From Flavobacterium hibernum (GTDB lineage Bacteria > Bacteroidota > Bacteroidia > Flavobacteriales > Flavobacteriaceae), in the NCBI RefSeq assembly GCF_000832125.1, contig NZ_JPRK01000007.1, positions 186,001 to 250,000 on the forward strand: a stretch of DNA of 64,000 bases. Reading direction: 5' to 3'. Every line of letters starts with the position of its first letter. Within the stretch, counting starts at the first letter, position 1. The position numbers were made by a program, and so were the translations under genes. Below the pieces are notes generated by a model. It searched no databases. It had not been told where the DNA came from and worked only from the letters and a program-made list of their open reading frames with translations. Below, piece by piece: positions 7,555-16,333 of the stretch.

Positions 7555-9753
7555 TTGAAAACTAAACTCTTCGTCATAACGCCACCTTTTACGCAACTGA
7601 ATACACCGTATCCAGCAACCGCATATATAAAAGGGTTTCTAAATACAAAAAATATCGAATCTGTTCAGGCAGATTTAGGTATCGATGTGATATTAGAATT
7701 GTTTTCGAAAAAGGGATTGATTGATTTGTTTCAATCTATCAACCAACAACCAATTACTGACAACTGCAAAAGAATTTTTGCTTTGCAAGACGAATACATC
7801 AAAACAATTGATGCAGTAATTCAGTTTTTACAAGGAAAAAATCCGACATTAGCATTACAAATTTGTCAGGAAGATTTTCTGCCCGAAGCTTCTCGTTTCG
7901 CACAATTAGAAGAACTTGATTGGGCTTTTGGAACCATGGGAACTCAGGATAAAGGAAAACACTTAGCTACTTTATACCTCGAAGATATTTCGGATTTTAT
8001 TGTAGAATGTATCGACGAGAATTTTGGCTTTAGCCGATATGCCGAACGTTTAGGCCGAAGCGCCAATTCTTTTGACGAATTGTACGAAGCTTTACAACAA
8101 GAACCAACTTACATTGATTCGATTTTAATTTCACTTTTAAAAGATAAAATTGAAACAGTAAATCCTACTTTATTTTTAATTTCAGTTCCCTTTCCGGGGA
8201 ATTTATATAGCGCTTTTCGATGTGCACAATGGGTAAAACAACATCATCCTGAAATTAAGATTTCGATGGGTGGAGGTTTTCCAAATACCGAATTACGTTC
8301 ACTTTCGGACGCACGCGTTTTTGAGTTTTTCGATTTTATTACTTTAGATGATGGAGAAGTTCCAATAGAGGAACTTATTGAAAGTTTGTCATCTCGAGCG
8401 GAGTCGAGAGACGAGAAGCGTTATAAAAGAACTTTTTTATTAGAAGACGGAAAAGTAGTTTACAAAAACAATTCGTTAAAACACGATTACAAACAAGCTT
8501 ACGTTGGAACACCTGATTATTCTGATTTGCCTTTGGACAAATACATTTCGGTTATCGAAATCGTAAATCCAATGCATCGAATGTGGAGCGACGGACGCTG
8601 GAATAAACTCACGATGGCACATGGTTGTTATTGGGGAAAATGTACATTTTGCGATATTTCATTAGATTATATAAAAGTTTACGAACCCGTTGCGGCCAAT
8701 TTACTTTGTGATCGAATGGAAGATATGATGCAGCAAACCGGTCAAAATGGTTTTCATTTTGTCGACGAAGCAGCACCGCCAGCCTTAATGCGTGCTTTGG
8801 CGCTAGAGATTTTACGCCGAAAACTAGCAGTAACCTGGTGGACAAATATTCGTTTTGAGAAAAGCTTTTCAAAAGATTTATGTTTATTGTTAAAAGCTTC
8901 TGGTTGTATAGCTGTTTCAGGAGGTTTAGAAGTAGCTTCAGACCGATTATTAAAATTAATTGACAAGGGTGTAACGGTCGAACAAGTAGCAAAAGTAACC
9001 CGAAATTTTACCGAAGCCGGAATTATGGTTCATGCTTATTTAATGTACGGATATCCAACACAAACTATTCAGGAAACTGTAGATAGTCTTGAAATGGTAC
9101 GTCAGTTGTTTGAAGCCGGAATTTTGCAATCTGGTTTTTGGCATCAATTTGCCATGACAGCACATAGCCCGGTTGGATTATATCCGGAGAAATTTGGCGT
9201 AACAAAAAAAACAGAGAAAATTGGAACTTTTGCCAATAATGATATTGATTATACTGATTCTACAGGAATCAATCACGACAAATTTAGTTTCGGATTAAAG
9301 AAATCACTCTTTAATTTCATGCACGGAATTTGTTTTGATTACGAACTACAAGATTGGTTCGATTTTAAAATTCCGAAAACAAAAATAGATCCCGATTTTA
9401 TTTTTAATGCTCTTGAAGAAGGAAATGATTTCAGTACAAAGCCAAATGCCAAAGTAGTTTGGTTAGGAGGAAAACCTTCGGTTGAGGCTTTTACAAAATC
9501 TAAAAAAGGAAATACTTGGGAAATGATGAGTTTTACTTTTCATGATAAAAAAGAAAGTTTCAACATTCAGACCAATAAAAATGAAGGCGAATGGTTAGTT
9601 GATATTTTAACCAAAATAACAATTTCAAATGCTAAAAATTATACATTTCAAGAAGTCAAAACTGATTTTGAAACAAATTTAGATGACTTTGAATTGTTTT
9701 GGTATTCAAAACCTGTAAATACTTTGCGAGAATTTGGGTTGTTGGTTCTTTAA
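7555..9753 (+). CDS. B12-binding-like radical SAM protein with CX4CX2C cluster motif
   Basis: The 732-residue protein starts at TTG; no ATG occurs in frame for over 120 codons and residues 2-28 (KTKLFVITPPFTQLNTPYP) look like a genuine first strand. Residues to about 290 resemble a Rossmann-type B12-binding domain (SVPFPGNLYSAFRCA, SMGGGFPNTE) but lack the DxHxxG motif for base-off cobalamin binding. The radical SAM barrel follows. Its cluster ligands read C-YWGK-C-TF-C (C358, C363, C366), one residue longer than the usual CX3CX2C. GGLEVAS and YLMYGYPTQT are typical radical SAM strand motifs. A C-terminal domain of about 180 residues is not recognised. The substrate is unknown. A short repeat-derived insertion lies at about residues 278-288. 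The gene appears monocistronic. Confidence 0.75.
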   Translation: MKTKLFVITPPFTQLNTPYPATAYIKGFLNTKNIESVQADLGIDVILELFSKKGLIDLFQSINQQPITDNCKRIFALQDEYIKTIDAVIQFLQGKNPTLALQICQEDFLPEASRFAQLEELDWAFGTMGTQDKGKHLATLYLEDISDFIVECIDENFGFSRYAERLGRSANSFDELYEALQQEPTYIDSILISLLKDKIETVNPTLFLISVPFPGNLYSAFRCAQWVKQHHPEIKISMGGGFPNTELRSLSDARVFEFFDFITLDDGEVPIEELIESLSSRAESRDEKRYKRTFLLEDGKVVYKNNSLKHDYKQAYVGTPDYSDLPLDKYISVIEIVNPMHRMWSDGRWNKLTMAHGCYWGKCTFCDISLDYIKVYEPVAANLLCDRMEDMMQQTGQNGFHFVDEAAPPALMRALALEILRRKLAVTWWTNIRFEKSFSKDLCLLLKASGCIAVSGGLEVASDRLLKLIDKGVTVEQVAKVTRNFTEAGIMVHAYLMYGYPTQTIQETVDSLEMVRQLFEAGILQSGFWHQFAMTAHSPVGLYPEKFGVTKKTEKIGTFANNDIDYTDSTGINHDKFSFGLKKSLFNFMHGICFDYELQDWFDFKIPKTKIDPDFIFNALEEGNDFSTKPNAKVVWLGGKPSVEAFTKSKKGNTWEMMSFTFHDKKESFNIQTNKNEGEWLVDILTKITISNAKNYTFQEVKTDFETNLDDFELFWYSKPVNTLREFGLLVL
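8387..8418 (+). repeat. Repeat-derived palindrome inside the radical SAM gene
   Basis: TCTCGA-N6-TCGAGA (arms 8392-8397 and 8404-8409) sits in a GC-rich patch reading TGTCATCTCGAGCGGAGTCG onward. It encodes a hydrophilic SSRAESRDEKR stretch between the two main domains. The core GAGCGGAGTCGA resembles GAGCGAAGTCGA in the intergenic region at 18926-18937, so an intergenic repeat appears to have been captured in frame. Confidence 0.55.
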
Positions 9754-9762
9754 AAAATTAAA

Positions 9763-10299
9763 TTAGTTTTTTGTTACCCAATAATGAAGATCTCTTTCTA
9801 AATCGTAAACCATTCTTTTGACACTTCTTCGGATAATAAAATAAGGAACTCCTAACATTATGAACATGTGAACTAGCATGAAAGGAAGGACAAAGAATGG
9901 AACAGGATTAGGATTGCTGTCAACAGAAAGAAGGGATCCGAAAATAAAGATAGAATAGAAAATGATCATTATTGCTAAAAAGAAAATCATTCTTTTTTTA
10001 AAACCATTAATTTCAGCATTTATGTTTAGCAGGTTATTATTTTCAGATAAGTGGCCTGTTACTTTTGCAAATGAATAATTGGTATCAAATAGTTTTCTTC
10101 TTTTTTTAAGCTCAAATTCGTTATTAGAGATGTTGCCTTTATATTCATTGTTACTTGATTGAAAAACTTCAAAAGGAACAAAACTTAAATCAGATTCATC
10201 GACATTGTTTCTAAATTTTTGAATGAAATCTATTTTTGAGACCGGCAATTGTATGTTAATATCTTTAATTAACTGTATTTTTCGTAAAAAAGCGTCCAT
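9763..10299 (-). CDS. Hypothetical membrane protein, two helices
   Basis: The family is not recognised. The 178-residue product has a soluble N-terminal part of about 100 residues (KIDFIQKFRNNVDESDLSFVPFEVF..., including the basic run KKRRK). Two membrane segments follow (about residues 104-125 and 132-155), then a basic tail (RRSVKRMVYDLERDLHYW). No signal peptide is seen. It converges with the radical SAM gene, leaving 9 nt between the stop codons, and is followed upstream by the MBL-fold gene on the same strand about 100 nt away. Nothing in the context indicates a function. Confidence 0.6.
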   Translation of the reverse strand: MDAFLRKIQLIKDINIQLPVSKIDFIQKFRNNVDESDLSFVPFEVFQSSNNEYKGNISNNEFELKKRRKLFDTNYSFAKVTGHLSENNNLLNINAEINGFKKRMIFFLAIMIIFYSIFIFGSLLSVDSNPNPVPFFVLPFMLVHMFIMLGVPYFIIRRSVKRMVYDLERDLHYWVTKN

Positions 10300-10398
10300 A
10301 TATTTTGGTTTGATTTGGAAACCAAATATAATATTATAATTGAAAAAGTAATTGTAATTTAAAAGAATTAATAGCTAAGCAGTATTGCAAAAAAAAAC

Positions 10399-11163
10399 TT
10401 AATATTCGACATAAGTTCCATCGTTAGGAATTGCAGTTTTAGACAAAAGATTACTATCTGCCAATGCGTTTTTTAGTTCTTCGCGAGTTGTTGGACAATG
10501 ATTTAAAGCTTCTAAATGATTGGCAAAAACTTTCCCAGGAGCAAGTGCTGTAAATTTTAAAATATCATTCATTCGCATTAACAAAGGCTGACCAAAATCT
10601 AATCTTGCTGTTCCACAAGCTACAACAGCAATGTCAGGTTTTAATTCGATTAAAGCTTTCTGAACATCTTCTGTGAAAATGGTATCAGAACTTACATAAA
10701 CAGATTTCTGGTTAGGTAATTCAATATGAAAACCCATAACGTTACCCATAAATTTTGCAATAAATCCGTAACCGTGAAGAGCAGGAATTCCTGTGATTTT
10801 ACCACCTAAAAAATCTTGCTGTTCCCAATAATTTAAACTTTGAATAATGTTCAAACCTCGTTTAGACAAAGCATTTTTATCTTTTATATTACAAATTACT
10901 GGAATACTTTTTCGTCTCAAAAAAACTTCACCCGCTTTATCGATATGATCAGGATGCAAATGAGTAATCAAACAAAGCGTTACTTTGCTCAAAATATCTC
11001 TACTGTTTTTAGGCAAAGCTACAAGCGGATTTCTTTTGGGTTTATAACGAAAAATGGTAAAGGGAGGAATCGTTTTTCTTTTTCCCAACATTGGATCAAC
11101 CAATATAACATCGGTTTCAGTTTCAATAACTAAAGTGGCGTTGCGTAAATGATGTAATTTCAT
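10399..11163 (-). CDS. MBL-fold metallo-hydrolase (UlaG-like)
   Basis: The 254-residue protein has no signal peptide and is probably cytoplasmic. The metal-binding motif THLHPDH gives H68, H70, D72 and H73. Further ligands are likely in PALHGYGF, SSDTIF (Asp) and FANHLEALNH. The opening MKLHHLRNATLVIETETDVILVDPM is the typical first sheet of beta-lactamase-fold hydrolases of the UlaG/YvcC type, which cleave lactones, phosphodiesters or related esters. The actual substrate is unknown. It lies 56 nt downstream of the response-regulator gene on the same strand and could be read through from it, although it may have its own promoter. Confidence 0.8.
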   Translation of the reverse strand: MKLHHLRNATLVIETETDVILVDPMLGKRKTIPPFTIFRYKPKRNPLVALPKNSRDILSKVTLCLITHLHPDHIDKAGEVFLRRKSIPVICNIKDKNALSKRGLNIIQSLNYWEQQDFLGGKITGIPALHGYGFIAKFMGNVMGFHIELPNQKSVYVSSDTIFTEDVQKALIELKPDIAVVACGTARLDFGQPLLMRMNDILKFTALAPGKVFANHLEALNHCPTTREELKNALADSNLLSKTAIPNDGTYVEY

Positions 11164-11219
11164 ATTGAAGAAATTTAGATATTAAAAATACAAAGTTTTT
11201 TGTGATTAAGTACAATAAA

Positions 11220-11903
11220 TTACATCGTAAATCGAAACCCAATTCCGTGTAAATTTTCTATAGAAATGCCTTTTTCGTTAATTAGAATTTTACGCAAACG
11301 CGAAATAAAAACATCCAAACTACGTCCCATAAAATAATCATCAGTTCCCCAAAGCGAAGTTAAAATTTGCTCTCTTTTTAAAACCGAATTTTTATTGTCT
11401 AGAAATAATTTCAAAAGTTCGGCCTCGCGTTGTGTAAGGCTAATTTTTTCATTTTCATTAAAAAGAATAAAATTGTCAAGATCAAATTGATATTTTCCAA
11501 TTTCATAAAATGATTTTTCTATCGGAATATTTTTCTGAGAACGCTTTAGGAAAATCTCAATTTTTAAAAGTAATTCTTCAATACTAAAAGGTTTAACCAA
11601 ATAATCATCGGCACCCAAACGCAATCCTTTAATTCGATCTTCTTTTAGTGTTTTGGCCGAAAGAAAAATAATAGGAATATCGATGTTCTTTTTTCTAATT
11701 TCAGTAGCCAATTCAAAACCATCCATTTTTGGCATCATAATATCCAGAATACAAATGTCAAAATCATCCGCTTTAAAAGTATCTAAACCAAGTTTTCCGT
11801 CACAGCAATGAATCACTTCATAATTATTTTGTTCCAAATTATCTTTGGTCAAAAATGCTAAAGTTTCGTCGTCTTCAGTATAAAGTATTTTGATTTTTTT
11901 CAT
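11220..11903 (-). CDS. OmpR-family response regulator
   Basis: The 227-residue protein has a receiver domain (residues 1-115) with the acidic pair in TEDDE (D11, D12), phospho-acceptor D54 in CILDIMMPKMDG, Ser in FLSAK and Lys in LVKPFSIEE. A winged-helix DNA-binding domain follows (about 130-227) with LTQREAELLKLF and LDVFISRLRKIL. Its start codon overlaps the stop of the upstream kinase gene by 4 nt, so the two are translationally coupled and form one two-component system. The pair resembles RprX/RprY of Bacteroides in layout. The targets cannot be told from the sequence. Confidence 0.92.
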   Translation of the reverse strand: MKKIKILYTEDDETLAFLTKDNLEQNNYEVIHCCDGKLGLDTFKADDFDICILDIMMPKMDGFELATEIRKKNIDIPIIFLSAKTLKEDRIKGLRLGADDYLVKPFSIEELLLKIEIFLKRSQKNIPIEKSFYEIGKYQFDLDNFILFNENEKISLTQREAELLKLFLDNKNSVLKREQILTSLWGTDDYFMGRSLDVFISRLRKILINEKGISIENLHGIGFRFTM

Positions 11904-13162
11904 TTTTTAAAAGGAATTAACAAAGTTATAGTAATACCATTTTTAGAATTATTCTCGGCTTTAATTTTCCAGTTGTGCAAGTTGCAAATCTCTTTAACAT
12001 AATACAAGCCAAGTCCAAAACCATTTACTTCGTTGCTTTTTTCGTTTTGAGCACGATAAAATTTATCAAATATAAAAGAAATATTTTTAGGAGAAATTCC
12101 TATTCCATTATCAATGAAAGCCAATTTTAAGGTCGAATTTTCTGCTGAAATTCCAATTGTGATTTCGGGTGTTTTAGAACAATATTTTACAGCATTATCC
12201 AGTAGATTATAAACTAAATTAGAAAAATGAAAAACATCAGTTTCAATTTTATAATCATTAGATAACGTTTCGATTTTAATTACAGCTTCAGGATATTTCA
12301 ACTGAATATTTTCTATCGTTTCTTCAATAATCGGAACAATTAAAACAGATTCCTTTTTTATTTCCAAAGGCGTATAATCTGACTTTGCAATGTTTAAAAT
12401 CTTCTCGATATGATGATTCAGTTTATTACTTTGATTGATAATAATATCAGTATAAGTATAAAGCTTCTTATCTTCTTTAATCGGATTCTGTTCAATTAAA
12501 TATTTTGAAGCAATTAAAATAGAAGACAAAGGCGTTTTGAATTCATGCGTCATATTATTGATAAAATCACGTTGCAATTCAGAGTATTTTTTTTGCTGCA
12601 AAAGCGTAAAAATCGAATACACATAAATCAATAAAATAAGAATCAATGCAATCGAAAGTACAAACCAAAAACGCATTGAGCTGAACAAATAAGTAGTTTC
12701 ATTTGGAAAACGAACTGCAAAATAATAGACTAAATTTTTATGCTTAGGGAAAGAAACTGTTTTTTTCTCTTTTTCTTTTTCAGAAAATGAGATGTACTTT
12801 CCATAAACCATTTCGTCGCTTTGGCAATTGTACACAGCGTATTCAAAATCAGTAGTAATATTCATTTTTTTAAACTCAGATCTAAGATAAAATTCTAAGA
12901 TATCCGGTTCAAAAGAATTTTGAATATTTACTATATAATAATCGTTTGAAATTTTTTGAACAGGATTCTGACAAGATGATTCGTGATCCTTTCCTTCGTA
13001 TAATTTTCTGGCGACTTCGAGTAAAGCAATATTGGCCTTTTGATTTAGTTTTTTTTGTTCTAAAGTAAAAGCCTCTTTAGTCCAAAGTAATTGCGCCACC
13101 AATATGCTAATAATGGCAACAAGTCCCAGAAGGATAATACTATTAAGTTTATTTATTTTCAA
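11900..13162 (-). CDS. Two-component sensor histidine kinase
   Basis: The 420-residue kinase has membrane helices at about residues 8-27 and 163-188, enclosing a periplasmic sensor domain of about 135 residues. The HisKA domain carries H206 in NNMTHEFKTPLSS. The HATPase domain has NLLDNAVKYC (N box), FIDNGIGIS (G1) and GFGLGLYYVKEI (G2). No HAMP domain is obvious. The start is TTG: no ATG is available upstream before an in-frame stop, and the sequence after TTG (KINKLNSIILLGLVAIIS) starts the first helix immediately. It is the first gene of the pair with the OmpR-type regulator. Confidence 0.9.
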   Translation of the reverse strand: MKINKLNSIILLGLVAIISILVAQLLWTKEAFTLEQKKLNQKANIALLEVARKLYEGKDHESSCQNPVQKISNDYYIVNIQNSFEPDILEFYLRSEFKKMNITTDFEYAVYNCQSDEMVYGKYISFSEKEKEKKTVSFPKHKNLVYYFAVRFPNETTYLFSSMRFWFVLSIALILILLIYVYSIFTLLQQKKYSELQRDFINNMTHEFKTPLSSILIASKYLIEQNPIKEDKKLYTYTDIIINQSNKLNHHIEKILNIAKSDYTPLEIKKESVLIVPIIEETIENIQLKYPEAVIKIETLSNDYKIETDVFHFSNLVYNLLDNAVKYCSKTPEITIGISAENSTLKLAFIDNGIGISPKNISFIFDKFYRAQNEKSNEVNGFGLGLYYVKEICNLHNWKIKAENNSKNGITITLLIPFKK

Positions 13163-13276
13163 GAAAGCGGTATTTTAAAAATGTAATATTAATCAAATTT
13201 AGGATTAAAAACGCCTATTAACAAGTCGTTAACAAAGATTTGAAAGCGGTTAACAGCGATTATGATTTGTCTGAAA

Positions 13277-13284
13277 TATCTTTG
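13277..13284 (+). promoter_or_regulatory. -7 promoter box of the DUF1573 gene
   Basis: TATCTTTG is an exact TAnnTTTG match 41 nt before the chosen start at 13326. The upstream region contains GTTAAC repeats but no clear TTTG at the 19-nt spacing. Confidence 0.5.
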
Positions 13285-13325
13285 TAAAACAAAATTTGAA
13301 CTATAAACCATTAAATAATATAACT

Positions 13326-13742
13326 ATGAAAATGATCAAAATTTCGATGTTAGCTTTAGCTTTAGGACTAATGTCTTTTTCTGCAATTGCACCAATAAAA
13401 TCAATAAGTTCTGAAAATAAAATTGTTGCTGATGCAGCTTCTACAATTGTTTGGAAAGCAGAAACAATTGACGTAGGTCAAATTCCACAAGGAACACCAA
13501 AAGCAATTGTTTACGAATTTAAAAATACAGGAAAAACAGCTGTTGTAATTACAAGTGTTCAAGGATCTTGTGGTTGTACAGCAACAGATTATACAAAAGA
13601 GCCAATTTTACCTGGTAAATCGGCTAAAGTAACAGCAACATACAACGCTGCCAACAAAGGTGGTTTTACAAAAACAGTTACAGTAACAACAAGTGCAGAA
13701 ACTACTCCAAAAGTTCTGACACTAAAAGGTACAGTAATTTAA
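13326..13742 (+). CDS. Secreted DUF1573 domain protein
   Basis: The start was moved to 13326, ten codons inside the longest frame, because MKMIKISMLALALGLMSFSAIA then forms a standard signal peptide. The mature protein of about 110 residues is a single immunoglobulin-like DUF1573 domain: VWKAETIDVGQIPQGTPKAIVYEFKNTGK, then the signature SVQGSCGCTATDYTKEPILPGKSAKVTATY. The paired Cys in SCGC are conserved in the family. DUF1573 proteins are very common secreted proteins of Bacteroidetes with no settled role. It has its own promoter box and terminator, so it is monocistronic. It is divergent from the neighbouring kinase gene and could be one of that system's targets, which is a guess from position only. 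Confidence 0.85.
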   Translation: MKMIKISMLALALGLMSFSAIAPIKSISSENKIVADAASTIVWKAETIDVGQIPQGTPKAIVYEFKNTGKTAVVITSVQGSCGCTATDYTKEPILPGKSAKVTATYNAANKGGFTKTVTVTTSAETTPKVLTLKGTVI

Positions 13743-13765
13743 AAATAAAGGTTGGTTATAAAGTA

Positions 13766-13798
13766 AAAACTCCGGATAAGCCATTTGTCCGGAGTTTT
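13766..13798 (+). terminator. Rho-independent terminator after the DUF1573 gene
   Basis: An 11-bp stem (AAAACTCCGGA with TCCGGAGTTTT) has an 11-nt loop, and the T-run continues to 13801. Confidence 0.85.
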
Positions 13799-13916
13799 TT
13801 TATGCTTTTAAATCAGCGATTTTTAGATTTAGTTTAAGAATATAAAACGCTTGGATATTTTTAAGTATTGATTTTGTTTTTAGTAAAACTTTTCTAATTT
13901 TATTAAAAATATTATT

Positions 13917-15497
13917 ATGAAAATTTTGTATCCGCTTGTTGCCGTAGTCATTCTTTTTAGTGTTATTTCATGTAATAAAAAGGCTGAAAAGAAAGAAGAA
14001 GAGATTAAAAAAACTTCGGAAGTGGTGGTGCCAGAACTTAAAATCAAAATAGATAGTTCTGCAATAGCAACTTTTTATCAAACTTATCCAAAATTAGAGA
14101 AATTTCAGAATGAGGTACTCGCCCTATATAAAAAGAAGAATTCTACTCAACTTTGGTTAGATAATAAAGGAATAGTAGAATTTGCAAATACATTGTTTGA
14201 TAAATATAAAAGATTAGATCAGGAAGGTTTGAAAGCAAATTTCCCGTACAACGATAAGATCAATCCTATTTTCGAACATACTTCAGAAAACAAATTATCT
14301 CAGATCGAAACAGATTTGATGGTAACCAACTTATATTTTTATTATGTTCAGAAAGTTTCTGGCGTAGACGAAAAAACAACCAAATCGTTAGAATGGCTTT
14401 TACCTCGAAAAAAAGTTAACTATCAAGTGTTTTCAGATTCTATTTATAAAAAAGCAACTATAAATGACGATAAGAAAAGTAAAATGTTCAGTCAATATTA
14501 TAAGCTTCGCGATGCATTACATCAATATAGAGAAATTGAAAAAAAAGGAAGATGGAAAACAATTGAAGTTAGAGAAGATTTTAAAAGTCTAAAAATTGGA
14601 GATTCTGTTGGGACAGTTGGGCAAATAAGAGAAAGACTTTATATTACTGGAGATCTAAAAGAAAATAGTAAAAGCAATATTTGCGATTCAACCTTAATAG
14701 CATCCGCGAAAAAATTTGAGTCTCATCACGGATTAACTCCAAAAAATACAATCCTACCGGAGCATATTGCCGAAATGAATATTCCTGTTTCTGACAGAAT
14801 AAAAACTCTTATTGCCAATATGGAGCGTTGCCGCTGGATTGATCCTGAACTTGAAAAAGGAAAAGAATACATAGAAGTTAATATTCCGGAATTTAGATTG
14901 TATTTAATTCGCGACGGTAAAATTGCTTTTGTATCGCCAGTTGTCGTTGGTAAAATGATGACACAAACCGTTATTTTTAGCGGAATGATGAATAATATTG
15001 TTTTTAGCCCGTATTGGAATGTTCCCACAAGTATTATCAATAAAGAGATCAAACCCGGAATGGCGAAAAACAAAAACTATTTAGCACAAAAAAATCTTGA
15101 GTGGAATAATGGCGCCGTTCGACAATTACCCGGGAAAAATAATTCACTTGGTTTGGTGAAGTTTTTATTTCCAAATTCAAATAACATTTACTTGCATGAT
15201 ACACCGGCAAAAAGTTTATTCGAAAGAGAAAACAGAGCTTTTAGTCATGGATGTGTTCGTGTGGGAAAACCTAGAGAATTGGCAATCGAATTGCTAAAAC
15301 AAGATCCTAGTTGGACTCCGGAACGCATTGATAAAGCCATGCATGCCGGAAAAGAAAATTGGGTTAGTTTAAAAAAGAAAATTCCCGTTTATATTGGATA
15401 TTTTACCGCTTGGGTAGATCGTGACGGAAATCTTAATTTTTATAAAGATGTTTATAAAAGAGACGAAAGTTTGATAAAACTATTGACTGAAGAATAA
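13917..15497 (+). CDS. L,D-transpeptidase lipoprotein (YcbB/LdtD-like)
   Basis: The 526-residue protein begins with a lipoprotein signal (FSVISC, Cys about 19) and a Lys/Glu-rich linker, so it should be anchored in the periplasm. The middle contains a YcbB-type scaffold region and a peptidoglycan-binding-like segment (FESHHGLTPKNTILPEHIAEMN). The YkuD catalytic domain starts near residue 318 (YIEVNIPEFRLYLIRDG). It contains YLHDTP and the active-site motif SHGCVRVGKP with C446 as nucleophile. These enzymes form 3-3 cross-links in peptidoglycan or attach proteins to it. Length and domain order match the YcbB class. An NlpC/P60 gene converges from the other side. Confidence 0.88.
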   Translation: MKILYPLVAVVILFSVISCNKKAEKKEEEIKKTSEVVVPELKIKIDSSAIATFYQTYPKLEKFQNEVLALYKKKNSTQLWLDNKGIVEFANTLFDKYKRLDQEGLKANFPYNDKINPIFEHTSENKLSQIETDLMVTNLYFYYVQKVSGVDEKTTKSLEWLLPRKKVNYQVFSDSIYKKATINDDKKSKMFSQYYKLRDALHQYREIEKKGRWKTIEVREDFKSLKIGDSVGTVGQIRERLYITGDLKENSKSNICDSTLIASAKKFESHHGLTPKNTILPEHIAEMNIPVSDRIKTLIANMERCRWIDPELEKGKEYIEVNIPEFRLYLIRDGKIAFVSPVVVGKMMTQTVIFSGMMNNIVFSPYWNVPTSIINKEIKPGMAKNKNYLAQKNLEWNNGAVRQLPGKNNSLGLVKFLFPNSNNIYLHDTPAKSLFERENRAFSHGCVRVGKPRELAIELLKQDPSWTPERIDKAMHAGKENWVSLKKKIPVYIGYFTAWVDRDGNLNFYKDVYKRDESLIKLLTEE

Positions 15498-15502
15498 AAG
15501 AG

Positions 15503-15593
15503 TTTTAGCCACGAATTACACGAATTTATGCGAATGATATTGAAAATCTAACATAAAAAAAATAGTGTAAATCATTGTAATTCGTGGCTAAAA
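15503..15593. repeat. Inverted repeat between convergent genes (AGCCACGAATT family)
   Basis: Two perfect 17-nt arms, 15503-15519 (TTTTAGCCACGAATTAC) and 15577-15593, enclose 57 nt. The arms share AGCCACGAATT with the hairpin at 21610-21658, so this is a dispersed family. Its place between converging genes suggests it acts as a transcription end for both. Confidence 0.75.
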
Positions 15594-15597
15594 AAAA

Positions 15598-16104
15598 TTA
15601 AGGCATTACATCTACACATTTATAAAAGCGTTTACTATAATGTTCAGAATCTAAATCGCTAATCGTTACACTTCCAGCTTTTCCAGAAGAAGCATGAATA
15701 AATTTAGAATGCATTCCGTTGGCTTCACAAATAATTCCAACGTGTCCAACAATAGTTTTATTCTTATAACCGTAAAAAACTAATACATCACCAATTTTAA
15801 AATCTTCGGGTAATTTTGATTTACCTAAATTTTTATATCCGCTAGAACTTCTGGGAACTGTAATATCAAAGTGTTGAAAAACGTAATTGACAAAACCTGA
15901 ACAGTCAAAACCTTTTTTTGGATTATTCCCTGCATATAAATAAGGTGTTCCTAAATATTGTTTCGAATAGGTAATGACAGAATCTCGATCGATTGTGTTT
16001 TGTATTTTATGTATTGGATTTACGGTTGTTTTATTTTCCTTTTTTGAAACAAAAGAGGAGAATAAAAATGTCGCTGCAATTACTATATATAAAGGTGATT
16101 TCAT
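15598..16104 (-). CDS. NlpC/P60-family peptidoglycan hydrolase
   Basis: The 168-residue protein has a short signal-like N-terminus (MKSPLYIVIAATFLFSSFVS) and one NlpC/P60 domain. The catalytic Cys is C68 in FDCSGFVNYVF, the His is H121 in GHVGII, and H137 in FIHASSG is the probable third polar residue. GTPYLYAGNNPKKG precedes the nucleophile as in most family members. Such enzymes usually cut the gamma-D-Glu to diamino-acid bond in cell-wall stem peptides. The small size suggests a single-domain periplasmic hydrolase. It converges with the L,D-transpeptidase gene, so both neighbours act on peptidoglycan but are separately transcribed. Confidence 0.88.
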   Translation of the reverse strand: MKSPLYIVIAATFLFSSFVSKKENKTTVNPIHKIQNTIDRDSVITYSKQYLGTPYLYAGNNPKKGFDCSGFVNYVFQHFDITVPRSSSGYKNLGKSKLPEDFKIGDVLVFYGYKNKTIVGHVGIICEANGMHSKFIHASSGKAGSVTISDLDSEHYSKRFYKCVDVMP

Positions 16105-16333
16105 TTAGAGATTAAATTGTAAGATTAATTTGTAAGATTAATTTGTAAAAATAAGCCGTTGCTTTTGAATATCAAAAGAATGTTGTACAATGCGGTTTAT
16201 AAAGGAGTAAAAAACAATAAAAAGAATAACGCATTTTGGTGTTTTTTTATTGCTTTTTGATGTTTTAGTATCTTTATCTCTATTCCTTTTCAAATATATT
16301 TGTGAATTATATTTATATTTTAACAAATAAATT

